Positions 7,091 through 15,201 of a stretch of DNA of 28,119 bases are shown one piece after another. A program made the translations under genes and the position numbers. This DNA is from JBFGCM01 sp041581135 (GTDB taxonomy: Bacteria; Actinomycetota; Acidimicrobiia; Spongiisociales; UBA5794): NCBI GenBank assembly GCA_041581135.1, contig JBFGCM010000047.1, positions 1-28,119 of the forward strand. Reading direction: 5' to 3'. How positions within the stretch are numbered: position 1 is the stretch's first letter; every line of letters begins with the position of its first letter. Below the pieces are notes generated by a model. It ran no database searches. It had not been told where the DNA came from and saw only the letters and a program-made list of their open reading frames with translations.

Positions 7091-7726
7091 TCAGGGCAGG
7101 TGCACGGCAAACAGCGTGTCACCGCACTCGCCGGGTGCATCCGGCGCCTCTGGCGGATTGAGATAGACCTCGCAACCGCCCGCATAGGAACCGGTCTGCT
7201 CGGCCACCACACCCGGGATCGCCGGGCCGTGGCTACGCGCCACCAGGTGGATCTCCGCCCCAGAAGCACTCTTCAACAACGGCGTGGCGCCGAACAGCAC
7301 CTCGGAGACCTCGGCATTGACCTCCACCGCGGCCGCCATGGACGCTTTGCCGGACCGGCTCGCCACCGTGCCGGCGGCGTACCCGACGACGATGTCGGCC
7401 GCCTCGACGCCGTCGAAGTTGATGCCCTGGGTCGGGTCACCGTTCACGAAGATGTCGTCCTCGTTGCAAGGGTTGCTGCAACCGGTCGGGTCGTTGAACA
7501 CGACCCACCAGAGCGTCAGAGCCTCCCGGGGCAACAGGCCGGCGACCTGGAACCTGGCAGTCACACCGTCCTCGCCGCGGATCAGCTGCGATGTGCCGAC
7601 CGGTGTCTCCTGGTCGGCGAACGCAACCACGGCGCTCGAGCTCCCGGTGGCGGCAGTCGCCGGCGCCGCCGCGATCACCATCATCAGGGCTGCCAACAGC
7701 AGACCCCATCGTTTCGTCCTTTGCAT
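7091..7726 (-). CDS. Exported protein of unknown function, probable TetR target
   Basis: A 211-residue protein with a standard signal peptide (basic MQRTKRWG, hydrophobic core, ATA-ATG cleavage near residue 26). The mature domain begins with a strand-rich segment containing DQETPVG and VTARFQVAGLLPREALTLWWVVFNDP, which recalls CHRD-type secreted domains (allene-oxide-cyclase-like folds), followed by four cysteines (CSNPC, GGC, GEC) likely to be disulphide-bonded outside the cell. The name of the domain is uncertain. The start ATG 7726 has an excellent ribosome binding site, GGAGGAGAGA. A palindrome nearly identical to the one at the TetR start lies at 7758-7775, 32 bp upstream of the start, so the gene is likely regulated by the TetR protein encoded at 10845-11429. 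Confidence 0.85.
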   Translation of the reverse strand: MQRTKRWGLLLAALMMVIAAAPATAATGSSSAVVAFADQETPVGTSQLIRGEDGVTARFQVAGLLPREALTLWWVVFNDPTGCSNPCNEDDIFVNGDPTQGINFDGVEAADIVVGYAAGTVASRSGKASMAAAVEVNAEVSEVLFGATPLLKSASGAEIHLVARSHGPAIPGVVAEQTGSYAGGCEVYLNPPEAPDAPGECGDTLFAVHLP

Positions 7727-7757
7727 GATGTCTCTCCTCCTCAACTCAAACCATTCG

Positions 7758-7775
7758 TTCGGTCGTTCGACCGAA
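7758..7775. promoter_or_regulatory. Probable TetR operator, second site
   Basis: TTCGGTCGTTCGACCGAA differs at a single base from the central 18 bp of the perfect palindrome at the TetR start (11444-11461). It lies 32 bp upstream of the ATG of the exported-protein gene, where a repressor would block its promoter. Confidence 0.75.
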
Positions 7776-7819
7776 TCAGCGACCACACGTATCCTCTTCC
7801 TCTCCTCTCGTTCGGACCC

Positions 7820-9940
7820 TCAGACCAGCTCGGCGATGAGCGACGCGGCGCGGTGCGCCCCACTCGTCTCGACGTCGCGGTAGCTCACCGCCCGCCCCAC
7901 CTCCCGCACCATCGCCTCGGCGAGGGCGTCCGGGTCGGTGGTGGCGTACTCCATGTGCGTTCCGGCGCCGTACTGGTCCAACCGGTGGCGCACGTGGAAG
8001 TTCTGCTCGAAGTGGCGGCTGAGGGGGAAGTACAGGAAGGGCCGCTTAGCCGCCGTCAGCTCCATGGTGGTGGTCAGCCCACCCTGCACCACAGCCAGAT
8101 CACACACCGACAGATGCCGATACAGCCGGTCCACGTACCCGTGCACCTCGAGGCCGGGATGGGTCGGCAGCGTGGCCGGATCGATGCGGGGTCCGGCCAC
8201 GGCGATCATCCGCAGCTCTGGCACCTCACGCTTCGCCAGCGGGAACGCCTCGATGGTCTTCTCCAGCAGGTCCCGGCCGACGCCCGACCCTCCGACCGTC
8301 ACCACGCATACCTTTTCGTCGTCGCCGAAGCCCAGGGTCTCCCGCAGCTCAGCCGCCTCTTCAGCCGTAGGCGGCGTGAAGCCCGTGATGTACCCGGAGA
8401 ACTCGAAATGGGCCTCCGTCCAGTCTCGGATCTTCGGCAGATCGGGCCCGAAGACCTCGGGGATCACGTCGTCGGGATTGCCCACGAAGATCGCCCGGTC
8501 CCGAATGCGTGGGAAACGGGCGATGTGCTCGATCATCTCGGCGTTGTAATCGGCGGTGAGGAAGGCCTCGTGGTCGCCGCCCTCGGGCGTGGGCAGGTAC
8601 CCGACGAAATCGGTGAGCCATACGTGTGAGCCACGCTTGAGTTCCGGGTTCTCGTGCCAGTAGTAGTCGACGTCCCAGGCCTCGTCGCCGACGATGAGGT
8701 CGTAGCCGCCGTCCTCGACGACCTCCTGCAAGATCATGAAGTTCGCCACCAGGATCTCGTCCATCCGGCGCAGCGCCTGGAAGCAGTGCAGGTCGTGACC
8801 GGCCGCTTCGGATGCGATGTGGCCTGACTCGGACGCCAGCCACTCGCTGGCCGGGTGCACCCGCTCCCCTTCGGCTTCGAGCACCGTCGTGACCGGGTCT
8901 TGGGCCAGCCACTCGATCTCCACCTCGGGCCGCTGCTGACGCAACTCCTGCGCGATCGCCAGGTCACGGCGAGCGTGGCCCAGGCCGATCGGCGACGACA
9001 GGTAGAGGACTCTCTTGGCGCGGCTCATGCCGCGCGTCCACATGTGGCTCTGCATCGGTACCCCCGTGATGCGATCGACGAACTGCTTGATGATGTGGTT
9101 GACCTTCACCGGATCCCGGGCCAGCGTCAGATGACCTCCACCCTCGATGATGTGGAGCTCGCCTCCTGCAAGCTCTGCGAATTCGCGGCCCCGCTCGACG
9201 GTCTGGCAGATGTCCGCGTCGCCGTGGATGACGGCCACCGGATAGTCGATGGCGGCGCACAGCCGGTGGAACTCGTCGCGGTCGGGCAGGTCGATGGCGA
9301 TCCCCTCGTCGCCGGCTACCAGCACCTCGCCCGTCGACTCCAGCGCCCACTCCACCGCATCCTCGAACTGCTTGGTCGAATGCGGCTCGACCAACTGCTG
9401 GCCAAAGAACCACTGCACCCAGCGGCGGTGCTCGGTCAGGTACACGTGGCGGTTGTTGAGCTGCCAGCCCTGGGGATCGTCGAGCACGGCCTCCCAGGTC
9501 TCGTGGGTGTCGATCCAGTGTTGGTGCACCGGCCCGATGAACGGAACGCCGGGCTCGATGGCCACGAACCCGGCGACGCGATCCCGATGCCGGGCGGCGA
9601 ACTCGACGCACCACCAGTTGGCGCTGCAGTGACCCACCAGGACGGCCGTGTCGGTAGCCGTGGCGTCGAAGACCGCCAGCATGTCGGCGACGTTCTTCGC
9701 CCGGGTGTGGTCGTGCTTGTCGGTCGGCCTTCCCGACTTGCCATTGCCGCGGCCGTCCATCGTGATGACTCGGTAGTGCCTCGCCAGGTACGGCACCTGC
9801 GCCTTGAAGATCTGCGAATGGGTGATCGGCGCCGGGGGAACGAAGAGCAGCGTGGTGGCACCGGTGCCGTGCACCTCGTAGTACACGTCCACGCCTTCGC
9901 GATCGATGACGCTGGTGGTGTGGGGAGGGCTCGCCCTCAT
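7820..9940 (-). CDS. Alpha/beta hydrolase - glycosyltransferase fusion protein
   Basis: One uninterrupted 706-residue frame. Residues 1-295 are an alpha/beta hydrolase fold with an oxyanion/cap segment VPPAPITHSQIF, the turn GRGNGKSGR, a nucleophile elbow GHCSA (103-107), acidic HGDAD (239-243) and His270 in GGGH. The elbow places Cys105 where serine is usual, as in dienelactone hydrolase. Residues about 305-706 are a GT-B glycosyltransferase of the MGT/UGT type: SSPIGLGHARRDLAIA at its N-terminus, a donor half with VVTVGGSGVGR, and VVQGGLTTTMELTA near the sugar-nucleotide site. ATG 9940 overlaps the upstream hydrolase stop (ATGA), so translation is coupled. An internal ATG before MSRAKRV has no ribosome binding site, which supports a true fusion. 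The substrate is unknown; transfer of sugar to, or acyl removal from, a lipid or secondary metabolite is plausible. Confidence 0.88.
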   Translation of the reverse strand: MRASPPHTTSVIDREGVDVYYEVHGTGATTLLFVPPAPITHSQIFKAQVPYLARHYRVITMDGRGNGKSGRPTDKHDHTRAKNVADMLAVFDATATDTAVLVGHCSANWWCVEFAARHRDRVAGFVAIEPGVPFIGPVHQHWIDTHETWEAVLDDPQGWQLNNRHVYLTEHRRWVQWFFGQQLVEPHSTKQFEDAVEWALESTGEVLVAGDEGIAIDLPDRDEFHRLCAAIDYPVAVIHGDADICQTVERGREFAELAGGELHIIEGGGHLTLARDPVKVNHIIKQFVDRITGVPMQSHMWTRGMSRAKRVLYLSSPIGLGHARRDLAIAQELRQQRPEVEIEWLAQDPVTTVLEAEGERVHPASEWLASESGHIASEAAGHDLHCFQALRRMDEILVANFMILQEVVEDGGYDLIVGDEAWDVDYYWHENPELKRGSHVWLTDFVGYLPTPEGGDHEAFLTADYNAEMIEHIARFPRIRDRAIFVGNPDDVIPEVFGPDLPKIRDWTEAHFEFSGYITGFTPPTAEEAAELRETLGFGDDEKVCVVTVGGSGVGRDLLEKTIEAFPLAKREVPELRMIAVAGPRIDPATLPTHPGLEVHGYVDRLYRHLSVCDLAVVQGGLTTTMELTAAKRPFLYFPLSRHFEQNFHVRHRLDQYGAGTHMEYATTDPDALAEAMVREVGRAVSYRDVETSGAHRAASLIAELV

Positions 9941-10848
9941 CCCGCCACCCTCTCGACGAACTCGCGCAGCACGAGGTTGAATCGGATCGGGTCTCGCACA
10001 TTGGGCATGTGCCCGGACCCCTCGAAGGTGACGAGTTCGCCGCCGGCGAGGCGAGCGGCCTCGAAGCCGGCCTGGTGCGGCTGGATGCGATCGTGCGTGC
10101 CGTGGATCACGAGCACCGGGCAGTCGATGTCCCCCAGTACTTGCGACCACACCTCCGACGCGGTCTCCGGAGCGGCCACCGACGCCCTGGTGCCGTCGGC
10201 CCCGACCGGGGTCCGCATCGCTTCGGCCTCCAGCACGTCAGGGCCGGTCTCGGCAGCCCAACCCACGGCGTCCTCGATGGCCTTGGTGGAATGCGGCTCA
10301 CAGAAGATCTGCGAGAAGAAGAACTCGGCGAAGTCCGAGTAGTGATCGTGCCAGTAGGCCAGGTTGTACTTGTCCCACCCCTCGGGATTCTCCGGATAGG
10401 GCCGCAGGAAGTTGTCGGCGATCGTCGCTCGGTCGGGGTCGGGCGCCAGTGGCAGGGCGGGGCCGACGAGCACGAGACCTGCCACCCGCTCCTGATGCAG
10501 CGTCGCCATCCGGGCCCCGTACTGCCCGCCCATGGAGAGCCCCACGACCACGGCGCGGTCGACGCCGCACGCATCGAGCACCGCCACGGCGTCGGCGGCG
10601 TAGGCGTCGGCGGCGTAGCGAGACGGGTCGACGGAGCGGTCGGAACGGCCGTTCCCGGGACCGTCGTAGGTGACGACTTGATAGTGGCGGGACAGGTACG
10701 GAACTTGCATCTTCCAGAAGCGCGAGTGGACGATCGTCCAGGTGGGCAGCAGCAAGACGGTCGTATCACCTTCGCCGAACACCTCGTAGCCGAGGGCGAG
10801 GCCGTCCCGTTCCACCGTGGCGGCGACGTCGGGGTACCGGGCTCTCAT
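9937..10848 (-). CDS. Alpha/beta fold hydrolase
   Basis: A 303-residue alpha/beta hydrolase with a complete canonical triad: Ser105 in GLSMG (103-107), an acid in HGTHDR near residue 248, and His in FEGSGHMP near residue 278. The oxyanion segment LLPTWTIVHSRFW and the DGPGNGRSDR turn match the hydrolase half of the following fusion protein. The two proteins are clear paralogues, with the nucleophile at residue 105 in both. It is the middle gene of the TetR operon. Its ATG (10848-10846) overlaps the TetR stop, and its own stop overlaps the next start, each by ATGA. The substrate cannot be deduced; esterase, lipase-like and haloperoxidase-like members share this sequence pattern. Confidence 0.92.
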   Translation of the reverse strand: MRARYPDVAATVERDGLALGYEVFGEGDTTVLLLPTWTIVHSRFWKMQVPYLSRHYQVVTYDGPGNGRSDRSVDPSRYAADAYAADAVAVLDACGVDRAVVVGLSMGGQYGARMATLHQERVAGLVLVGPALPLAPDPDRATIADNFLRPYPENPEGWDKYNLAYWHDHYSDFAEFFFSQIFCEPHSTKAIEDAVGWAAETGPDVLEAEAMRTPVGADGTRASVAAPETASEVWSQVLGDIDCPVLVIHGTHDRIQPHQAGFEAARLAGGELVTFEGSGHMPNVRDPIRFNLVLREFVERVAG

Positions 10849-11429
10849 GAGCCCTCCTCCAGTGCACGGAGCAGCTCGCCCACTTTGCGCAGCGCCGATC
10901 GGTAGGGGAAGTCGTTCTCGTCAAAACCGAGCAACACCATGGTCTCGATCCCCAGGAACGGGGTGCCGGCGAGCAATGCCACCTCGGCGGGTTCGAAAGG
11001 ACCCAACCCTCCGATGCGCTCTGCTGCTTTGGTCGCGGTCTCGGCGAGCAGATCGAACCAGCCTCGCATCATCTTCCTCACGGCGACGGCGATCTCACCG
11101 TCCGCCCATCCGGCCGCCGTCATCTCCTGCAGCAACCTGACGTAGCCCGATCCGAGATCGTCATCGAGGAAGGCGCACGCCTGCTCCCACTGCTTCCACA
11201 GCGGGAGATCACTCTCGTACATGTGGGCCTGGCGTTCGAGGAGGCGGCGGTTCTCGTGCGCCAGCAGCTCCAGCACGAGGCCCTGGCGTGATCCGAAGTG
11301 GTAGTGGATCTGGCTGAGCGGGACACCGGCGACGTCGGCGATCCTGCGTGTGGAGAGGGCGGCATAACCGGTCTCCTCGAGCGCCTGCTTGGTGGCCTTC
11401 AGGATCAGGGCTTTGGTGTCGCTGGTCAC
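10845..11429 (-). CDS. TetR family transcriptional regulator
   Basis: About 194 residues with the TetR N-terminal helix-turn-helix (TKQALEETGYAALSTRRIADVAGVPLSQIHYHFGSRQGL, broken here as helix 1, then RRIADVAGVP and QIHYHFGSR) and an all-helical ligand-binding domain. I prefer GTG 11429 as the start because AGAAGG lies just upstream and the whole 20-bp operator then sits before the gene. An ATG at 11444 in the same frame adds five residues but overlaps the palindrome. It heads an operon with the two hydrolase genes and probably represses that operon and the exported-protein gene at 7091. The inducing ligand is unknown, perhaps a substrate of the hydrolases. Confidence 0.93.
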   Translation of the reverse strand: MTSDTKALILKATKQALEETGYAALSTRRIADVAGVPLSQIHYHFGSRQGLVLELLAHENRRLLERQAHMYESDLPLWKQWEQACAFLDDDLGSGYVRLLQEMTAAGWADGEIAVAVRKMMRGWFDLLAETATKAAERIGGLGPFEPAEVALLAGTPFLGIETMVLLGFDENDFPYRSALRKVGELLRALEEGS

Positions 11430-11442
11430 GGGACCTTCTCTC

Positions 11443-11462
11443 ATTCGGTCGATCGACCGAAT
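11443..11462. promoter_or_regulatory. TetR operator (perfect 20-bp palindrome)
   Basis: ATTCGGTCGATCGACCGAAT is its own reverse complement over 20 bp and directly precedes the preferred TetR start at 11429. Such autoregulatory sites are typical of TetR genes. The near-identical site at 7758-7775 supports its role as a specific operator. Confidence 0.88.
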
Positions 11463-11528
11463 ATGCCTGATCGATGAGAGAATGTCAAGGGGTGGTTGGA
11501 CGCGATATGGGCCCGACGGGCCGATGCT

Positions 11529-12992
11529 TCACGGCTGCGAGTCCACCACCACAGCGCCTCCAGGCATCACATACCCCGGCCAAGAAACCGAGCGATTGCC
11601 CACGATCTGCCCGGTGCCGGCGTCGACCGCCACGTGGGTCAGGACGTCGGCGACCGGGTGGTACGACCACGCGTACACCGTCGAGGCGTCAGACGAGAAG
11701 CCATCCAGCGTGAGGGCGGCGCCGTCCTCGACGTGGTGCCGAACTTCGAGCGTGGCGGCGTCCAACAGGTAGAGGCCGCTACCGACGGCTTCGTCGTCGC
11801 CGAAGGCGAAGCGCTGCTCGACCCCGACGCCGACGACCAACTCACCGTCGGGTGACACGGCCACGTCGTTGATCGGCAGCTGCGAGCGGCCCGTGACCCG
11901 GAGTGAATCGGTGTCGATCACCTCGACACCGAGCGGCACGTCTTGCCAGCGGCCCCCGTCGTACTCGGCTCGGGCCGTCGCCACGTACAGCCTCGACCCG
12001 TCCGGGCTCAGCGCAACGTTCCGCCGCACGCCTTCGCCCAGCTTGGCGTCGGCCGGTGGAATCCACCACTCGAGGACTCGCTGCAGCAGCGAGTCCGGGT
12101 CGTCGAAGCCGTCACGCCGGATGATCTGGGCCGTCGCCAGGTCCACCACCACTACCTCGTCTGCCGTGGCCGATACGACGTAGAGCAGCTCTCGGTCTCG
12201 GTCGAATGCCCAGCCGGGCGACTCTGCTCGCCAGATCTCGTCGCCGTCATCGTCGTCGACCTGACCGCCCCACACGCCTCGCAGCGGCACCTCGGCCACC
12301 TCGCCGTCAGTCAGATCGACGATCAGCACTCGCAGCTCGCCGCCGAAGGGATCGTTGTCCTCCTGGCCAACCACGGCCACGTAGTCGGCGGTCATCACAC
12401 CCATCTCGTCGGGATCCACCAACGGCACCAGGCCCGCATCCACCACCGTCATCAACTCGGGCTCGTTCGATCCCGCCTCGAGCCGGTGCAGCCGCCAGCC
12501 GCTCTGCGCCCAAGACAGCCACAGCATCGTGCCCGAGTCTGTGACTGAGAGCGACTCCAACCCCGTCATTGCAGGCATCGGCCGCAGGTCGGAGGCCCCC
12601 CATTCGTCGAGCTGCACGAGCAGCGCCGCCGGCTCGTCGCCCTCGGTGGTGGCGAACCCGGTCGCCGCCAGCCAGCGCCGGTTGGGGCTGACGGCCGACC
12701 ACATGGAGGCCCCGACGCCGAGGAGGGTGGAGCCGTCCAGATCTTCCAGCGTCGTCGGGTCGATGGGCCGCAGGTAGAGCGGCCCGTCGCCCACCGTGGC
12801 GACGGTCGAGGTGGTGGTCGAAGCCCTGGCGGGCGTGGTGGTCTCGACGGCCGGCGGCGCTGTGGAGTCGATCGTCGTCGCGGGAGCCAGCGTCGTGGGC
12901 GGTGGCGTCGTCGTCGCAGCCGAGTCGGCCGAGGCACAGGCGCTCAGCGCCATGACGGTGGCGAGGCAGGCGACGGCAACCCGGGTGCTCAT
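11529..12992 (-). CDS. Beta-propeller lipoprotein
   Basis: A 487-residue lipoprotein. The signal peptide ends in a lipobox (ALSAC, cysteine at about residue 19), followed by a Thr/Pro/Ala-rich linker (TTTPPPTTLAP to TTTSTV, roughly residues 25-70) that would lift the domain off the membrane. The remainder repeats propeller-like blades: VSPNRRWLA, FDRDRELLYVVSATADEVVVVD, VALSPDGSRLYVAT and VAVSPDGELVVGVG. This YVTN/WD40-like pattern suggests a six- or seven-bladed propeller acting as a binding scaffold outside the cell; no enzymatic residues stand out. ATG 12992 is chosen because it begins the lipoprotein signal; a frame extension to 13100 has none. Its C-terminal quarter has a decayed paralogue at 3749-4115. 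Confidence 0.88.
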   Translation of the reverse strand: MSTRVAVACLATVMALSACASADSAATTTPPPTTLAPATTIDSTAPPAVETTTPARASTTTSTVATVGDGPLYLRPIDPTTLEDLDGSTLLGVGASMWSAVSPNRRWLAATGFATTEGDEPAALLVQLDEWGASDLRPMPAMTGLESLSVTDSGTMLWLSWAQSGWRLHRLEAGSNEPELMTVVDAGLVPLVDPDEMGVMTADYVAVVGQEDNDPFGGELRVLIVDLTDGEVAEVPLRGVWGGQVDDDDGDEIWRAESPGWAFDRDRELLYVVSATADEVVVVDLATAQIIRRDGFDDPDSLLQRVLEWWIPPADAKLGEGVRRNVALSPDGSRLYVATARAEYDGGRWQDVPLGVEVIDTDSLRVTGRSQLPINDVAVSPDGELVVGVGVEQRFAFGDDEAVGSGLYLLDAATLEVRHHVEDGAALTLDGFSSDASTVYAWSYHPVADVLTHVAVDAGTGQIVGNRSVSWPGYVMPGGAVVVDSQP

Positions 12993-13036
12993 GGTGGAAT
13001 CTTGCCAAAGCCCGGGCGATACGGCGGTCACCTGGC

Positions 13037-13087
13037 CGACGAGTGTGCTTGGCCACCACGTAATGCGAATCCCAAGCACGCTCGACG
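13037..13087. repeat. 51-bp palindromic element, copy 2
   Basis: CGACGAGTGTGCTTGG (13037-13052) pairs with CCAAGCACGCTCGACG (13072-13087) with one mismatch and one G-T pair around a 19-base loop. It shares GAGTGTGCTT and AAGCAC..TCGACG with the element at 6987-7037 and has the same total length. It lies just downstream of the lipoprotein gene 13127-13579, again in a terminator position. Confidence 0.75.
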
Positions 13088-13126
13088 AACTCGGCAGCAC
13101 CGTCCTCCCCCGAGCGGCATCCCCGA

Positions 13127-13579
13127 TCAGCCGTCGGTGCGGAGCGCGGCGATGACTCGGAGCTCGTCGTCATCGGCTCCCGCGTCTGCGTCGATGAGGA
13201 TGCGGGTCGGGTAGCCGAGAACGGCGTCGTACTCCACCTCGATCGCGTCCGACTCCCGGTCGATGGCGGATCGTATGGTGTCGAAGAGGCGCTCCACCGT
13301 GAAGGCGAAGGGCAACTCCTCGGCGCCGCCGATCCCGGTGCCGGGATCCACGGCGACCACCGATCCGCCCTCGACGCGGGCGATGAACTGACCGGCGTTG
13401 CTGCAGAGACAACGGCGCTCGTACTCGATGACGTACTGCGTCGGTTGCTGCGCTCGCCACGTCGCTTCGGCGGCTTCGAGTTCGTCCCGGACCCCCCCCA
13501 GGTCGAGGCCGCAGGCTGCGACGATCAGTGCCGTCAGCGTCGCGACCAGCAACCGGGTGTGCGCTCTTGCGACCCGCAC
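13127..13579 (-). CDS. DUF6174-like lipoprotein
   Basis: About 150 residues. GTG 13579 is preferred because GAGGTGG lies upstream and the product begins with a clean lipoprotein signal (VRVARAHTRLLVATLTALIVAAC, lipobox VAAC at about residue 23). An in-frame GTG at 13597 would only add polar residues overlapping the preceding gene. The mature part starts W-R-A-Q-x-P-x-x-Y-V-I-E-Y-E-R-R-C-x-C, matching the DUF6174 pattern seen in many actinobacterial lipoproteins, and ends with a YDAVLGYPTRILID strand typical of that family. Function is unknown. It starts 1 bp after the stop of the lipoprotein gene at 13581-13964, so the two form a tight operon. Confidence 0.82.
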   Translation of the reverse strand: MRVARAHTRLLVATLTALIVAACGLDLGGVRDELEAAEATWRAQQPTQYVIEYERRCLCSNAGQFIARVEGGSVVAVDPGTGIGGAEELPFAFTVERLFDTIRSAIDRESDAIEVEYDAVLGYPTRILIDADAGADDDELRVIAALRTDG

Positions 13580-13580
13580 G

Positions 13581-13964
13581 TCATGCCACCTCGTCACACG
13601 CAGTCATCTCTCCGGCGAACCATCCTTCACCCCAAGGTCCGACCTCGGCCATACCGACCGCCCGACCGTCGGCGGCCCGGAGGTACCAGGTCGCGTTGCG
13701 CAGCTCCGGCGTTCCTTCGATGCCCACGGACTTGGCTATCGCCGCCACCGCAGCCTCCGGGCTGGGGTGACCCTCGAAGTCCTCGGCGGGCTCGACGATG
13801 GTCATCATGCGGACGTCATCGACGCAGTCGAGTCCGTCCACCGACTTCGCGAGCGTTGTCTCGACCGTGGGAGGGACCTGGGTCTCGCCGGTGCCGCACG
13901 CCACGCCGATGACGGCCAGCAATGCGACAACCGACACGAGAACGAGAGACTTGAATGACGCCAT
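13581..13964 (-). CDS. Small lipoprotein of unknown function
   Basis: A 127-residue protein with a lipoprotein signal: basic MASFK, a hydrophobic core, and lipobox IGVAC at about residue 23. The mature domain of about 100 residues holds two cysteines (LDCVDD and MTACDEVA) and the segment RNATWYLRAADGRAVGMAEV, which reads like the strand-turn-strand of a small alpha/beta domain. I recognise no named family. ATG 13964 has a good ribosome binding site (GAGGAAGGA). The gene is the first of a two-lipoprotein operon and diverges from the MarR gene, so both may be controlled from the AT-rich 104-bp region between them. Confidence 0.82.
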   Translation of the reverse strand: MASFKSLVLVSVVALLAVIGVACGTGETQVPPTVETTLAKSVDGLDCVDDVRMMTIVEPAEDFEGHPSPEAAVAAIAKSVGIEGTPELRNATWYLRAADGRAVGMAEVGPWGEGWFAGEMTACDEVA

Positions 13965-14030
13965 TGCGTCCTTCCTCGGATGTCCGGCGAGGGCACCTGC
14001 CACGCGCCGGGACTATTATTTACCATCATA

Positions 14031-14048
14031 TATTTCTCTAGCGAACTA
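14031..14048. promoter_or_regulatory. Possible MarR operator in divergent intergenic region
   Basis: TATTTCTCTAGCGAACTA is an imperfect palindrome centred on CTAG, with eight of ten arm positions matching when one flanking base is included. It lies in the most AT-rich stretch of the window, 21 bp before the MarR start and 67 bp before the divergent lipoprotein start. Size and position fit a MarR site; specificity is unproven. Confidence 0.45.
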
Positions 14049-14068
14049 ATCCAGAGGGAGGTTCAACC

Positions 14069-14590
14069 GTGGAGGAGGCAGACGCCGCCGCCCAGGCAGC
14101 CCGTCAGTGGGCGCAGGTCTTTCCCGACGAGGACATGACGGTCTATGAGGTGATGCTGCGCCTCATCCGGGGCGGTCGCCTCGCCGAAACTGCGCTCAGC
14201 CCAGGCGCCGAGGCGGCCGGCCTGCCGGTGCCCGGCGACTACGAAGTCCTGGCCGCGCTCCGCCGGTCACACCCCCACCCGCTCCAGCCGAGTTCGATCT
14301 CGAATCGGGTCATGGTCAGCCCGCCAGGCATCACCGGTCGCATCGATCGCCTCGAGGAGGCAGCGCTCATCGAGCGCCGGCCCCACCCGACCGATCGACG
14401 GGCCATTCTGATTCACCTCACCGACCTTGGCCGCCGGGTCGCAGACGACGCGTTCACCTCGATCCTCACCGAGATGCGGAGACTCACCGACTCGCTGAAG
14501 CCCGGGGAGCTGAAGCGCGTCGCGAGCTGCTTGGAGACCATGCTCGTGGCCCTCGGTGATGTAGCGACCCCCGCAGAGGCCGCACCGTGA
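14069..14590 (+). CDS. MarR family transcriptional regulator
   Basis: A 173-residue winged-helix protein. The recognition region SSISNRVMVSPPGITGRIDRLEEAALIERRPHPTDRRAILIHLTDLGRR (given here only as its key parts: GITGRIDRLEEAALI, the wing HPTDRRAILI, and LTDLGRR) is the MarR signature at about residues 75-125, flanked by helical dimerisation segments. GTG 14069 is supported by GGGAGG seven bases upstream. Like most MarR proteins it probably represses its own promoter and the divergent two-lipoprotein operon, releasing DNA on ligand binding. The ligand is unknown. Its 3' end faces the truncated glycosyltransferase. Confidence 0.92.
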   Translation: MEEADAAAQAARQWAQVFPDEDMTVYEVMLRLIRGGRLAETALSPGAEAAGLPVPGDYEVLAALRRSHPHPLQPSSISNRVMVSPPGITGRIDRLEEAALIERRPHPTDRRAILIHLTDLGRRVADDAFTSILTEMRRLTDSLKPGELKRVASCLETMLVALGDVATPAEAAP

Positions 14591-14636
14591 CACGACCGGC
14601 GGATCGCCTGATCGTTGCCGCCGGAAGCGGCCCGGC

Positions 14637-15040
14637 TCAGCCGAGCAGCGGCAGGAACCGCTGTCTGACCAGGGCGTACGAGAAGAAGCGCAGCCCGATC
14701 TCGTAGTTCCGCTCCGCGGCGTCGGCCCACGAAGCCGGATCGTCGATCACCCGCCGGGAGGCGGCGACGGCGTCGTCGGTGAGCCATCCGTCGATCTCGA
14801 TGCACTCGACGCCGGTAGGAGCGATGTCGCGGACGTAGATCTCGTACCGGTTCACCAGCACCGGGCACCGGTAGAAGAACGCCTCAAGCAGCGCGTTGCC
14901 GAAGCCCTCGATGCGGCTCGGGTAGGCCACAAGGTCGGCGGCGGCGTAGGCGTCTCCCAGGCCCGGCTGACCGGCCTCGCGCGGCAACCCCTGGCTGCTG
15001 CGAGCCAGCCGGCAACTCGGTACGAACGCGATCGTTGCAA
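14637..15040 (-). pseudogene. C-terminal remnant of a GT4-type glycosyltransferase
   Basis: About 115 residues ending at TGA 14637-14639 match the C-terminus of GT-B, family 4 glycosyltransferases: DAYAAADLVAYPSRIEGFGN (donor-site EGFGN motif), LLEAFFYRCPVLVNRY and a closing RFFSYALVRQRFLPLL helix. Related enzymes are 350-450 residues long. Upstream of about 14985 the frame no longer resembles the family (no Rossmann beta strands and no KG.. motif), although it stays open to 15263. So the acceptor half and most of the donor domain are missing. Within 220 bp the DinB gene begins on the other strand. The fragment is probably non-functional. The exact left limit of true coding is uncertain, between about 14985 and 15060. 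Confidence 0.75.
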
Positions 15041-15201
15041 GCGACAACCCCCACGACCAGGGCCCAACGGCCCTTGGTCGGAGTCGAGACCGTCCGCCCA
15101 CACCTCCACCTCGGTCCCAAGATCGGGGCCCCGCAGCGGTGGCGGGATCGGTAGCCTCACCGGAGACGCGCCGACGCGCCGCCAACCCGCTTCGCGCCCC
15201 T

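Noticed and set aside
4867..10342. Long plus-strand frames at 4867-6237, 6158-8629 and 8855-10342 (up to 823 codons).
   Set aside because: They lie antisense to well-recognised minus-strand genes (MerB-like, exported proteins, hydrolases, glycosyltransferase), are rich in Arg/His/Gly/Pro and show no family motifs. They are high-GC shadow frames.
13579..13583. TGA at the end of the lipoprotein 13581-13964 as a third recoding site.
   Set aside because: The next gene is in another frame with its own signal peptide and ribosome site, and the downstream hairpin is too close and of the wrong form.
15057..15077. Inverted repeat GGGCC..GGCCC as a relative of the palindrome at 22023-22040.
   Set aside because: Only the GC-rich core is shared; the centre differs and it lies in a decayed region with no promoter to control.
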